A DNA stretch of 37,605 bases from positions 9,270-46,874 of the forward strand of contig JAGOVW010000005.1 of assembly GCA_018060545.1 (NCBI GenBank). The letters are read 5' to 3'. Below the pieces are notes generated by a model. That model was not told where the DNA came from. It was given only the letters and a program-made list of their open reading frames with translations, and made no database searches. This stretch comes from Minisyncoccota bacterium (lineage in GTDB: Bacteria; Patescibacteriota; Minisyncoccia; Phycocordibacterales; UBA2100). The position numbers and the translations under genes are program-made. Numbering within the stretch: position 1 is the first letter of the stretch; the number at the start of each line of letters is the position of its first letter. This document shows, piece after piece, positions 15,701 through 23,837 of this stretch.

Positions 15701-16531
15701 CGTGAGTGCGCCTGATATCTTTGCTTCTTTAGTTGCGCCCCAGGTCATGTCGCCAATCCACGTGACGTAGCCTAAGGCACCGGGGCGTCCCTTAACGCGC
15801 ATTTTTTGGCGCAATAGAAACGCATTGATGCCGAGCGAGGCACCGAGAGCGGTGGCAGTTCGTGCCGTACCCTCGACACCCATGTCGGTCAGCATACCTT
15901 CGCCCGCTTTCTCAATTACTGCGGTGTCTGCTGCCGCAATGACAATGTTTACGGTTGCGGCGATTGGTACTGCGAGTTTTCCGGCGACCAGCTTAACGGT
16001 CCCCAGTGGTCCAACGACTGGCCGACTAGCAACTTTGGTATGTTGAAGAGATTTTGCTGCAGTTGCATCTTGCTCAGCAATTTCGACGGCGCCTTGGGAC
16101 ACAAGGAGTGGCATCAATATGTTATTGGCAGGTATTTCTGCGCCACTCTCTGCTGCTGCAGCCACTTCGGCTGCGTCGTTTGCAAGGCGTTCTGCAAATG
16201 CATCGGCATCGAGTTCTTTGCTTTGAGACATGATCTCAGCAACGCCGGCCTGAGACGCTTTTTGGAGTTCCGGATCGCTTAGGTACGCTGCCACTGCCTT
16301 ATCAATGCTTTCAGGGTCAGCGCTCACGATGTGTGCCAGCTTGGTCTTGAGTTCGGCCACAACGCCTGCACGTATGCGCGCCAGGTGTTCCTGCGCAACG
16401 CCATCGGCCTCGATATCTACCGTATGTTCACTCTGCACAGGGTGCTCGACAGAAACAGGGACGCCCGTGAAGCGCTTAGTAGTTGGACCTGTTTTGCCAT
16501 ATTTTTTCGACAAGTATGATTCTCCGGCCAT
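12773..16531 (-). CDS. Very large unknown membrane-associated protein (1252 aa)
   Basis: Third gene of a minus-strand operon. Its ATG comes one base after the TAA of the previous gene. There is no signal peptide; the N-terminus is basic. Residues 40-170 are Ala/Glu-rich and helical. Hydrophobic segments lie near 176-204 and 272-292, and another clear membrane helix at 705-727 (LGLLVAFILTLLAGSALATV). Between them is a Pro/Ala linker (380-410) and an Ala/Gln/Lys coiled-coil-like stretch (410-460). After the third membrane segment come about 500 residues, mostly charged helices, with a mixed segment near 1050-1100 that looks beta-rich (ATIDVEYRYNPRLPGLTVAA). No catalytic motif or known family is recognised. 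A role as a scaffold or envelope-spanning component is only inference. Confidence 0.85.
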   Translation of the reverse strand: MAGESYLSKKYGKTGPTTKRFTGVPVSVEHPVQSEHTVDIEADGVAQEHLARIRAGVVAELKTKLAHIVSADPESIDKAVAAYLSDPELQKASQAGVAEIMSQSKELDADAFAERLANDAAEVAAAAESGAEIPANNILMPLLVSQGAVEIAEQDATAAKSLQHTKVASRPVVGPLGTVKLVAGKLAVPIAATVNIVIAAADTAVIEKAGEGMLTDMGVEGTARTATALGASLGINAFLLRQKMRVKGRPGALGYVTWIGDMTWGATKEAKISGALTVAALAVATPLIFGNAVRGTVDAGVGGEIGGKMKAAYSPERDAIKQTIDQARSLFTTIKPAIDRKKEQALNAVLQGFGRRSWGASRVLEGRTQEADRKYVEFTKQAAPSAPQRPTGATPAPTRTEAATPPAAAEDPRLAPARQALAAAESELAAAGTNRQKQATARQKIATAKLALQKLEQQRKGPTAAAPDAAPAPEDIETRLSAINARYGLEPGDGAEQLLKKLTSEIDKVDPLKTFAALDALLRESKALEESGILENIFGGVAAAPSVAKKLAANVGEFVGERKLSVKEIFTKDVPWEDVLHNSSGTRALFKSESKFRDETLMALARQLQQVTVSATLSRYLDEVHQQVGVDVRMDIPSTIFTLTPERVAKLGIDRSPYATIVDKTVWDYVAIPAADSPIWGYIGQSLKQNGISIDTSTPEGQNKALGLLVAFILTLLAGSALATVTAKKLKRSWVEEQPLEKDEKRGLFTVETEIAEDMVRLMRERETGVFASLAKESGVDLQHDDRDDVTLTAILQRQLRTAVLAGMQPPMHTTPAGQAFINRQHHIGNRALRDLYARTLNEFIATYKEDRIEGVKKLLQSVDGGRSEELAKLQAFITQLGTTTSTPAARENIVRWYRSLDAKFRQEEIRAREGHVQELYARREALLQLRPVIEAGLLDKEPTSIQPADIIHLQELMNIDSLIEIQHAALLQISQEPGKRVPRDTAITYSSDQVQNLEASIQARELTNELQGADLTAVAEEYQKLITGLKQRAPVIERALRESMSEELGGATIDVEYRYNPRLPGLTVAAEVSRPGRPDLTIWFSGGVPNTILNSDEAIIAAFEAELAPGSKQIEKMKLLSLRDAYLQTTESLVAQLSITGSPIVDLASVDAGTMGIIQQILTRSSIARVQEQLLPIIDAGTPLNSIQRKVFEQPDSVQLAGVWQRKVQEVFSEVNKRYANATSVTFDVVREIFIVADVSGTVEEVPLRKV

Positions 16532-16532
16532 A

Positions 16533-17537
16533 TTATTTTGTAGTTAGTGAGCGTTTTCCTGATAAGACATCTGCAAAATATCGTTCTGATTCGTGTAGTT
16601 CGGTAATGAGCTTTTTGATTTCATCAGGGAGTCGCTGCATCACGACTACCAAGTCCTTGGCCGTGAGCAAGGTTGCCTCAAGGCGAATCGAGAGCCCCTT
16701 TGCATCTGCCGGAGGGGTCACCGCGACGATATCGGCGCCATTGTATTCATATGTCGAGCCATCGAGCGCACGCGTGGCAGATTCGTCGATTGTTTTCATG
16801 ATGGTGATGACCTGTCGATCAATGCGGTCCTTCAGTTCTTTCGCTGCCTCTACCATTGCCTGCGCGAGCTCCAATCCTCTAGCTGTCTCACTAAATCCAT
16901 GCTCTAGTCGTGGATTCACCGGCACATTAGGTGTTGCGTTCCTTTGTACGGATTCACCGGGTGTACTCGAAGTGTCAGTGCTCCACATGTCGACGATGGG
17001 CACCGCTGTTGGGTCGGCTAATTCCTGACGTAGAAGAATTGCTCCAAAGTCTCGCTCGACGTCATTCAGAGAGGTGGTGAGGCCGACGATGTATTGGGGA
17101 AGTTTCTCAATAATTTCTGCAAAGCGGATAGCTGCCTTGCGCGTTACCTCGAGCTGTCGTGCCAGGTCGTTGCCGTCTGTGACGGGGGTGATGATGCCCG
17201 TCGCGGGGTCAAATGTGTATGCTTCGCCATTGAGGACGTGGGTCGTCGCTTCGTCAATGTTTCTAAAAATTCGAATCACCTGATTATCTAGATCAACCTG
17301 CATGCTTTCAATGCGTCGGGTCAGTTCGAGAGCTGTTTCGGTTGTTCTTGCTACCTGATCGAAGCCCGTGTGCAGTGTTCCATCGGTAGGGGTGTTCGTT
17401 CTGCGCTGTGGTGCCTCAGGAGACGCGACTGATGGAGCTGCTTGTACAGGTTCTGCGATGGGTAGCGCCTGTGCGGCTTCCTTGGCTTTCCACCCTGCTC
17501 CTTTGAGATTTCCAAGTTTCAATTTTTCGGATGCCAT
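16533..17537 (-). CDS. Unknown protein with two copies of a ~115-residue domain
   Basis: Middle gene of the operon, 334 residues. A basic N-terminus and a Pro/Ala linker (about 25-50) precede repeat 1 (55-168) and repeat 2 (211-325), separated by a Ser/Thr/Pro linker. Matching positions in the two copies include GF near the start, an Asp/Arg-x-QVI-x-I core followed by IDE, L-x-G-x-x-Y before a short beta-like insert, LE-x-T, then LP-x-x-I and ER-x-F-x-x-x-L near the end. The predicted fold is helix, short beta hairpin, helix. No enzyme motif is seen. The gap to the upstream gene is 9 bases and to the downstream gene one base, so all three should be expressed together. Confidence 0.85.
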   Translation of the reverse strand: MASEKLKLGNLKGAGWKAKEAAQALPIAEPVQAAPSVASPEAPQRRTNTPTDGTLHTGFDQVARTTETALELTRRIESMQVDLDNQVIRIFRNIDEATTHVLNGEAYTFDPATGIITPVTDGNDLARQLEVTRKAAIRFAEIIEKLPQYIVGLTTSLNDVERDFGAILLRQELADPTAVPIVDMWSTDTSSTPGESVQRNATPNVPVNPRLEHGFSETARGLELAQAMVEAAKELKDRIDRQVITIMKTIDESATRALDGSTYEYNGADIVAVTPPADAKGLSIRLEATLLTAKDLVVVMQRLPDEIKKLITELHESERYFADVLSGKRSLTTK

Positions 17538-17546
17538 AGTAGTTGA

Positions 17547-19574
17547 TTACATTTCAAGCGCTGTTTTTAATGCCGCTACTGCTGCGGCTGCTTCGGCGCC
17601 ATTGTCACTTAGAATTGCGTTCTGTGTTTTGGTCAGCGCCTCTTTTACTGTAGGCTCCAAATCTTCTTGTGCTCCCAGTGCCTCAATGGACATGCCCATC
17701 TCAGTTTCAATGGTTTCAACAAGTTGCAGTAGTTGTGCCAAGGGGTCAGCAGTCTCTTCAAGGCGAATGTGGACACTGTCCGGGGCAATCTCGATAAATT
17801 GTTCCGCGGGAACTCCGGCTACCTGAAGAAGCTTAATGCCTTCCTCCCATGAGGTGCGCCCCTCGTCTTGCACGGACACTGCGTCTTCGAGCATTTGATC
17901 GAGGAGTGTAGCAACTGGCTTCCAACCTTCACTGTTGTTTAGTTCGCGATCTCTCCACCCGCGCATACGGTCTACCTTTGAATCTAAATGTGCGCGTGCT
18001 CGCCTGAGGATCTTCATCGTTTGAAGGAGCATGCCGTCCTCACGAACTGAGGCCCATCCTTGCTCGGGTTCCTCACTGTACTGGTCATTCACGTATGCCC
18101 GCACCGCCTCAAAGTTGTTTTTGGCTTGCATGAAATTGCCGTGAGCAACGGCGATATGCTGTGTGAGCTTCTCGAGCCCTTCAAGGTGTACGCGTGCCGT
18201 GGGTGCTTTTGATTGGCGCAGTATCTGAAGTGCATTTCGAACCTGGCTATCCCAGTTGTCTACGAACTCTTCGCTCCCTGTGTCATCATCGCTTAGTTCG
18301 CCGATGCGCTTGTCGATACCTTCCGCTGTGGTTGGTAGCTGAGATTCGGTGACATACAAACGATTACCTGCTGACTCGATAATCGTTCTAAACTTTTCAA
18401 CCGGGACGCCGTTCTTTTTTGCTTGGCTCGAAATGAAATTCTGCCCAGACCGGTACTCTTCGCTTGCACGGTATGCGGCAAGTTCGTCACGTGCTTCTGC
18501 GCTGTCTGCGCGAGCGGCCGCTTTCTCGAGCTCTGCTTCTTTGCGCTGTGCCAGATACGTTTCAACGTGACGTGCGAGTAATGCAATTGATTGAGAGTCA
18601 AACGCAAACTTTATACTCTCTGATGATCGGGCGGTGTCCTCGGCTGGTACTTCAATTTTAAGAATTCGTGCTGACACAAGTGCCCAGAGCGCGTTTTCAT
18701 ACTGACGACTGTCGCGTTCTGATGGATTTTCGCGCAGCGCTTTTACCAAAATGCTTTTTGCAAAAAGTAAGGCAAAGGCACGTGTCTGTGGATTGGCAAT
18801 GCTTCCTTTTTCAGGATCAGCAGCACGCTCAACCTCGTGCACAAATTTAAGCAGACCATAGTTTACGGTTGCCCCTCGCTCATTAACCACATGCTCAAAC
18901 TGTGGCTCCATGGGCGGCAGGTCTTCAGGGCGAGAACGGTCCTGGAAGTATGGTGCTATGTAGTTTGGCGCGATAGGGAATTGGTAGATGTTGCTCGTCT
19001 GAGTCAATTTCGAGAGTTCAATGCGAACGGCGTCGCCTGCTTCAGTACTTGGAATTACAGAGGGGTTGATGGCGTATGCCCACAGTTCTGGAGGGACACC
19101 TTGGGTTTGCATGCGCTCAATGAGTGAACGAGCAGCAATTTCTTGCTGTGCTCTAGCAACCTTTTCGTACATCTGCTCCCAATTTTCTCTCGCTTTCTTT
19201 CCTACAGGCGGGCTTTTCGTAAGTTTCTTGCTTCCATCAATGTACGGGCGGATTTCAGCAGGGATCTTTGCGTGCATCTGCCAGAACTCCTCCCAATTAA
19301 ACTCGCCTTTGGTTTTTTTTGAACGAGCTGCTAGATACTCGCGAATGTCTGCTGCACGAACCTTTATCGCTTGTGCGATCTGGGCCTCTTCTTCAGGTGT
19401 GCCTATGTGGCTCTCGGCAAAGATGAGTTTTGCTAGGCGGGCAATATCGGGGTCTGTTTGCTTTTTTCGGGGCCCTTCCTTGGAGGGTAGGGTGGCCACT
19501 TTCGTTGGTCTCGCTGCTTTTTCCAGAGGAGGGCGCTTTCTACCCAGGGGAGCCTTAATTGTGTTTTCTGACAT
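17547..19574 (-). CDS. Unknown 675-aa helical protein, first gene of operon
   Basis: The start MSENTIKAPLGRKRPP at 19574 is chosen because TATACT ends 7 bases before it, which predicts a leaderless mRNA; the longer frame to 19595 would overlap that box. The first 45 residues are very basic and disordered. Residues of about 42-190 include LAKLIFAESHIGTPEEEAQ and then NWEEFW and WAYAINPS, an order faintly like SleB-type cell-wall hydrolases (LA-x-LI-x-AE, later NP), but many expected residues are missing. The remainder is charged helix with coiled-coil character (360-400) and no membrane segment or signal peptide. Function unknown. Confidence 0.85.
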   Translation of the reverse strand: MSENTIKAPLGRKRPPLEKAARPTKVATLPSKEGPRKKQTDPDIARLAKLIFAESHIGTPEEEAQIAQAIKVRAADIREYLAARSKKTKGEFNWEEFWQMHAKIPAEIRPYIDGSKKLTKSPPVGKKARENWEQMYEKVARAQQEIAARSLIERMQTQGVPPELWAYAINPSVIPSTEAGDAVRIELSKLTQTSNIYQFPIAPNYIAPYFQDRSRPEDLPPMEPQFEHVVNERGATVNYGLLKFVHEVERAADPEKGSIANPQTRAFALLFAKSILVKALRENPSERDSRQYENALWALVSARILKIEVPAEDTARSSESIKFAFDSQSIALLARHVETYLAQRKEAELEKAAARADSAEARDELAAYRASEEYRSGQNFISSQAKKNGVPVEKFRTIIESAGNRLYVTESQLPTTAEGIDKRIGELSDDDTGSEEFVDNWDSQVRNALQILRQSKAPTARVHLEGLEKLTQHIAVAHGNFMQAKNNFEAVRAYVNDQYSEEPEQGWASVREDGMLLQTMKILRRARAHLDSKVDRMRGWRDRELNNSEGWKPVATLLDQMLEDAVSVQDEGRTSWEEGIKLLQVAGVPAEQFIEIAPDSVHIRLEETADPLAQLLQLVETIETEMGMSIEALGAQEDLEPTVKEALTKTQNAILSDNGAEAAAAVAALKTALEM

Positions 19575-19581
19575 GGTTTTA

Positions 19582-19587
19582 AGTATA
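19582..19587 (-). promoter_or_regulatory. -10 box of the three-gene unknown operon
   Basis: TATACT on the minus strand, 7 bases before the ATG at 19574. Divergent from the promoter at 19685-19712. Confidence 0.65.
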
Positions 19588-19684
19588 TATTGCACACCCT
19601 CAGTTGCTGATAATTCTCTCGATTTTTGTTGATAAACACGTTTAAGCGCTGCTTTTGATCGGGGAGATGTAATAGCACCATAAG

Positions 19685-19712
19685 TTGACAGATTAGTTAT
19701 AAGTGATATAAT
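19685..19712 (+). promoter_or_regulatory. Near-consensus sigma70-type promoter
   Basis: TTGACA, 16-base spacer, TATAAT. This is the best match to the vegetative consensus in the window. Transcription should begin near 19719. Confidence 0.85.
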
Positions 19713-19724
19713 AGAAAAGGAGCC

Positions 19725-19766
19725 ATGTTAGAGGCTCAGAACCCAACCTTGGGAGTGCTCAGATGA
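19725..19766 (+). CDS. Possible 13-aa leader peptide overlapping the next start
   Basis: Reads MLEAQNPTLGVLR and stops at TGA, which overlaps the ATG of the 248-aa gene as ATGA. Its ATG lies about 5 bases from the predicted transcript start, so it could be read leaderlessly and couple translation into the main gene. It may also be chance. Confidence 0.35.
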   Translation: MLEAQNPTLGVLR

Positions 19767-20509
19767 GCAAGACGACGAACCTCTTCTTTTCGTACCCCCG
19801 CACCAACCGCCTGATCCCCGGCCTTCGGGTCGAGCCAATCAAGCGCGGAGCGAATGCATTCCCCACACCTTGTGTGGTGCTCGGCTCTGCGCACAACGGC
19901 AGGCTGATCAAGGGGAGTGCCGCGATTCCGCTGGATTTTTCGAATCCGCCGGAGTTGGGGAACGAGAAGGTGTTCGCAGGGTCGTTCGGTGAGGTGCCCA
20001 ACAGCGGCCTCAACCTGACAGCCTTGAATGCAGATGAGCCGGGTGTTTCCTTTGTCCTTGTCAGGACCGGCTTCATCTTTACCGACGGGGGTGTCATGGG
20101 CGATTTGGGGCGTATGCAGCAGGCTTTTCGGGCCGAGGGGAAAGAGCCGAAGCTCTGGAACCACGGATCGGTTGCCTTGCACGCAGCGGCTCAGCAGATG
20201 CTGCTTACGGCACACAGTGGCGCGCAAGTCGATGAGGTCGACCTGCCCAAGGCGGAAGCCCAGGCAGTGAAGACCGTCGTGGGCTACCGCCCCGGCCTCG
20301 GCATGCCTGCCTACGTGTATCGACTGTGGAAGATGCCAGACGATTCTGCACTCCTCGTTCGCGATGTGTCCGGTTTCATCTATCGGATCGTCAACGAGAA
20401 GCGCAGGACCGATATGGTCGACGCCACAGGCCAGCACTACCATGACATGTTCGAGATGCTCCTCGGAGAGCAGCAGAAGCCGCGGTTCATTCTTCCCGCT
20501 GCGGCATGA
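19763..20509 (+). CDS. Unknown 248-aa soluble protein
   Basis: Starts MSKTTNLFFSYPRTNRLIPG; GGGAG lies about 8 bases before the ATG. The N-terminal half looks beta-rich (PCVVLGSAHNGRLIKG; GVSFVLVRTGFIFTD). The C-terminal half is mixed and ends with QHYHDMFEMLLGEQQKPR. There is no signal peptide or membrane helix and only one Cys. Codons look more GC-ending than in the neighbours, though this was judged by eye. The gene has a strong promoter and a strong terminator and stands alone between two blocks of unknown large proteins. A CCCAA/TTGGG palindrome in the leader overlaps the ribosome-binding site. No family is recognised. Confidence 0.8.
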   Translation: MSKTTNLFFSYPRTNRLIPGLRVEPIKRGANAFPTPCVVLGSAHNGRLIKGSAAIPLDFSNPPELGNEKVFAGSFGEVPNSGLNLTALNADEPGVSFVLVRTGFIFTDGGVMGDLGRMQQAFRAEGKEPKLWNHGSVALHAAAQQMLLTAHSGAQVDEVDLPKAEAQAVKTVVGYRPGLGMPAYVYRLWKMPDDSALLVRDVSGFIYRIVNEKRRTDMVDATGQHYHDMFEMLLGEQQKPRFILPAAA

Positions 20510-20536
20510 TCTGCGGTTTCTCCCAGAGCATCTTTG

Positions 20537-20560
20537 GTCGGCGCGAGCAATCGCGCCGAC
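20537..20560 (+). terminator. Terminator after the 248-aa gene
   Basis: Perfect 10-bp stem (GTCGGCGCGA / TCGCGCCGAC) with a GCAA tetraloop, followed by TTCTTTTT. Confidence 0.92.
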
Positions 20561-20616
20561 TTCTTTTTATATCCACAAAGTTCATTGAGTTAAAAAAAAG
20601 TAGGTGGTCCATGCGG

Positions 20617-20622
20617 TAGAAT
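20617..20622 (+). promoter_or_regulatory. -10 box of the 1057-aa gene (leaderless start)
   Basis: TAGAAT ending 6 bases before the ATG at 20629. Confidence 0.55.
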
Positions 20623-20628
20623 GGCACC

Positions 20629-23600
20629 ATGGATGCAGCTCCGAGAACTGTTCGATCAATTGATCCTAAAAATCCGACCTCTGTGCCAGGCGGAGCGGTT
20701 GCTATAGAAAAGACAGCGGGCGGCGACTTCTTTTTTACAGATGCAGCAGGTACACGCCTTCGCCAGCTGGATTCTGTGGAGGCGACGACTGTTTTGACAA
20801 TGGGGCAAGCAGGTAACGTGTCTCCTACACCGGATGCTGTTGTGGAGGTGGCAAACCTAAATCGTGGACGACTACCCGTTTCTGACGATGCAGCGGGGGC
20901 TCTATCCGTAAATGGTGCCCAACAAACACAGTCTCGCAGGCAAGTTCCACCAGCGCCTGCTGCTGCAGCGGCACAGCCCCAAGTGGTACCTGGCAGTCCT
21001 GTTAGTCAGGCACCCGATACTGGTCCTGGTAGCGGCACCGCGGTGATGGATGCTGCAGCAATTGAGTCCGCTCGTGCAGATTTACGCACCCGAATTACGC
21101 GCTCAGGTCTAGATCGTTCAGTGCAAAATAGACTGACTCAAGATGTCCAGAGCCGTGAGAGTGTGGCAGAATTCAGTGCTATTGAGCTAGAACTTGAACA
21201 ATTGATTCAGGCTGCGGCGCAGACTAATGGACCTACTCCTGAAATTCTTGCTGAGGAACGTGAGAGGTGGAAAGCCATGATGAGAGGCAACGTGAGCGGG
21301 TCATCTCTGGACGATGGTGAGAAAGATAGACTATTGGGATTGCTCGATAGTGTTAACGATAGTGCTGCGATACAGGCGGTGGGCGAGCAGCTCCGCGCTG
21401 CCCTTACCCGACGTGTAGCACCGACCGCACCTTCTACGACAGGGCCGGCAGGTGCTCCTATATTGCCCGCAGCTGCACCAGTTGCACCGGGAGCTGCACC
21501 TCTAGATCCTGCCCTGCAGCGACTCACTGATGCTGTTGCCGCGACGCAGCAACAGTTACAGGCTTTGATTGCACAAATGGCAGCGGCTCCTCGGCCCGCA
21601 GCTGCAGCCGCTCCGATTCAACCCCCGCCACCAGCAATGCCCACTGCGCCAACGTTTGTCCCATCGATTAAGGCTCAGGTGCCAGAGCCTCTGGGTTTTG
21701 TTCCATCCAATCCTCAGCCACGAGGTGCGCATGGCATAGTGGGCCAAGACAACCTTCATAACTGGTGGGTCAAGAGTCCAAACGGTGCCCATTTTCAATA
21801 CGACACACCGGCCAATGCGATTGAAGCTGCAAGGCAAATGAACGGTAACGGTGGCACTGTGGGCACTGGTCCTGCGGCGCCTGTTGTCGGTGCGCTATCC
21901 ATTGTCGGCCCTGGTGGCGTCGCGGGTTCGGTTGATCAGCTGATTGCACAGAGTGATCAAGCCCGCAATGCGCTCAATGGCAGTATTGTTGCACCGCTTA
22001 CCGCGCAAGAACTTGCGCAACTAGCAGACCCTCATCTTTCTGCAGGCGAGAGGGCAGTGCTGCAAGGGCGACGTGATGCGCGCACCCGCTTCGAGCAGCA
22101 GTTTATGTCAGCAGAAAACCAGCTCGCACAAATCCGTGGCGCGTTGGCAAGGCAAAGCGCAGCGGTTATGAATGGAGCGCCAACACCAGCTGTTGCAGCA
22201 CATGTGACACGGGCGAATCGATCTATCGCTGCGATTCTCGCGCAGGAAGCAGCAGACTATCGCGCAAAGAATGGACGAGTGCTAGGTACGTTGCAGTATC
22301 TGGTACGTTGGCAATCAAAAGCCATTCTTACGGGTGGTCTAGTTGGCGCAGGAGTTACTACAGCAGCGGTCTTAACTGGTGGCGCTGGGTTGGCAACCGC
22401 GATGGGGGCTGGTGCTCTGTCAGGAGCGGCGCGAGCACGATTTGATTTGAGTAGCGCACGGGCAATTCTCGAGAAAAAGGCAAACGAGGCAGCGAGTGCG
22501 GGACAACCACAAGAAGCTATCGCATTGCGAACAGAGGCGGCTGCATTAGGCAGCGCTGCAGCGTTGCGACACGCCGTGCTCACTACAAGTATCGGTGCTG
22601 TTGGTGGTGCCGCTGGTTTTGGCTTGATGAGTGATTCAGGGCTCGGTTTTGGTAGGAAGATTTTAGGGTGGGCAAGTTCTGCATGGGCATCACTTCCTAT
22701 TGGTGGGCAACCCGCGGCAACTGTTGCTGCGGTAGGTGCAGGTGTCAATGCGGCACCGTCAGGACAAGTTGCAAGTGGATTAGTAACACGACCACGCCCG
22801 ATCGTATTGGCGCCTGTAGCGGGACCGCGGCCACTTGTAGCCGTAGGTGGCGCGCCGCGTCCTCGGCTTGTTGGCGCGGAAGAATGGATAATGGCAAAAC
22901 GAGGTGAATTGATTATCCCTGGATATGGGCGCCCGCAGCAGTGCGGAATTGATGTGCACGGCAAAAAATTACTCACGCAATTGGGAAATGGGAGTACGAT
23001 TTTGGATACCATCACTAAAGAGCGCAGTTGGGGAACACCGCGCTGCCTTGCAGCACTGCGTGGACAATTTGATGTTGCGTTTGGACACCCGAGCGGCCCG
23101 AGCATGGCCGGCATATTTGTTGAGAACTACCAGGGTAAAACGGCAGAACGTGCAGTCGTACCAGGGGCAGTGGTGGATACACTGAGCACGGTGCGAGGAC
23201 GCGCAACTACGGTAGTGCCTGGTGTTGATATGGTTCCACCAGCTCCAGCAACCCTCGCTGAAGCGTTGGGTATGCCGCGCCCCGGCATTTCACTTGCAGA
23301 TACAATTCCGGCCGATGGTATTCGCACGCCGGAAATAGCTCGTGGAGCAACTCAGGTGGTCATTGGAACGAACTCACCTGATTCACTTGGGCGCTTGGTC
23401 GCACGCGCGGGCATTGATGGATACGCGAATGAACTGCTCTTTAAAGGTGACGCACCACTACGTGGGCTTGCAGGAAAGGGGCGTTTAGAACTGATCGATC
23501 TGATTCGCAGTGTACTCACGCGGAACGACTCACTTGTAAAAGAAATGTTTCCAGGGCATCCAAATCCTGTATCACTCATCAGATCGGGTGATATTACTTT

Positions 23601-23802
23601 CACCACCGGCGCAAAGATGGATATGAACGTATTTAAGAATCCACTGTTTACACAGGCGCTTCTGCAAGCGGTTGAGCAATGGAAGCAGGGTGGTCTTCCT
23701 GCATATGTCACTACGGAATTCGGAGGCAATGCTCGCACATTTGCAGAAACAGTAGCGCGACTGCTTTCAGAATCGCCGCGTCCACGAATCATTCCTGCCT
23801 AA
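20629..23802 (+). CDS. Very large Ala/Pro/Gly-rich unknown protein (1057 aa)
   Basis: There is no signal peptide. Soluble, low-complexity Ala/Pro/Gln linkers lie at about 100-140, 262-295 and 318-345, and two helical segments at 140-260. A small Trp-containing module (about 355-405; HNWWVKSPNGAHF) follows, then a helical region to 545. Next come two Gly/Ala-rich hydrophobic stretches (about 563-600 and 645-672) that could form a membrane hairpin, then another Pro/Val linker and a C-terminal region of about 300 residues with several Cys (PQQCGIDVHGKK; GTPRCLAALRG). The layout resembles the 1252-aa protein upstream (linkers, a Gly/Ala hydrophobic pair, a long tail), although no clear sequence match was found by eye. 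A 118-aa gene follows 35 bases later. Function unknown. Confidence 0.87.
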   Translation: MDAAPRTVRSIDPKNPTSVPGGAVAIEKTAGGDFFFTDAAGTRLRQLDSVEATTVLTMGQAGNVSPTPDAVVEVANLNRGRLPVSDDAAGALSVNGAQQTQSRRQVPPAPAAAAAQPQVVPGSPVSQAPDTGPGSGTAVMDAAAIESARADLRTRITRSGLDRSVQNRLTQDVQSRESVAEFSAIELELEQLIQAAAQTNGPTPEILAEERERWKAMMRGNVSGSSLDDGEKDRLLGLLDSVNDSAAIQAVGEQLRAALTRRVAPTAPSTTGPAGAPILPAAAPVAPGAAPLDPALQRLTDAVAATQQQLQALIAQMAAAPRPAAAAAPIQPPPPAMPTAPTFVPSIKAQVPEPLGFVPSNPQPRGAHGIVGQDNLHNWWVKSPNGAHFQYDTPANAIEAARQMNGNGGTVGTGPAAPVVGALSIVGPGGVAGSVDQLIAQSDQARNALNGSIVAPLTAQELAQLADPHLSAGERAVLQGRRDARTRFEQQFMSAENQLAQIRGALARQSAAVMNGAPTPAVAAHVTRANRSIAAILAQEAADYRAKNGRVLGTLQYLVRWQSKAILTGGLVGAGVTTAAVLTGGAGLATAMGAGALSGAARARFDLSSARAILEKKANEAASAGQPQEAIALRTEAAALGSAAALRHAVLTTSIGAVGGAAGFGLMSDSGLGFGRKILGWASSAWASLPIGGQPAATVAAVGAGVNAAPSGQVASGLVTRPRPIVLAPVAGPRPLVAVGGAPRPRLVGAEEWIMAKRGELIIPGYGRPQQCGIDVHGKKLLTQLGNGSTILDTITKERSWGTPRCLAALRGQFDVAFGHPSGPSMAGIFVENYQGKTAERAVVPGAVVDTLSTVRGRATTVVPGVDMVPPAPATLAEALGMPRPGISLADTIPADGIRTPEIARGATQVVIGTNSPDSLGRLVARAGIDGYANELLFKGDAPLRGLAGKGRLELIDLIRSVLTRNDSLVKEMFPGHPNPVSLIRSGDITFTTGAKMDMNVFKNPLFTQALLQAVEQWKQGGLPAYVTTEFGGNARTFAETVARLLSESPRPRIIPA

Positions 23803-23837
23803 ACACTATTTACTATTATCATCACTAAATAGCCCGT

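Noticed and set aside
15231-15770. 179-codon plus-strand open frame opposite the 1252-aa gene
   Set aside because: A shadow of the Ala-rich coding strand with no start signal.
19736-20443. 235-codon minus-strand open frame opposite the 248-aa gene
   Set aside because: The sense strand has a consensus promoter, a ribosome-binding site and a terminator; the antisense frame has none.
22257-23114. 285-codon minus-strand open frame within the 1057-aa gene
   Set aside because: The Pro/Ala-rich composition mirrors the high-GC third positions of the real gene, and no start signal is present.
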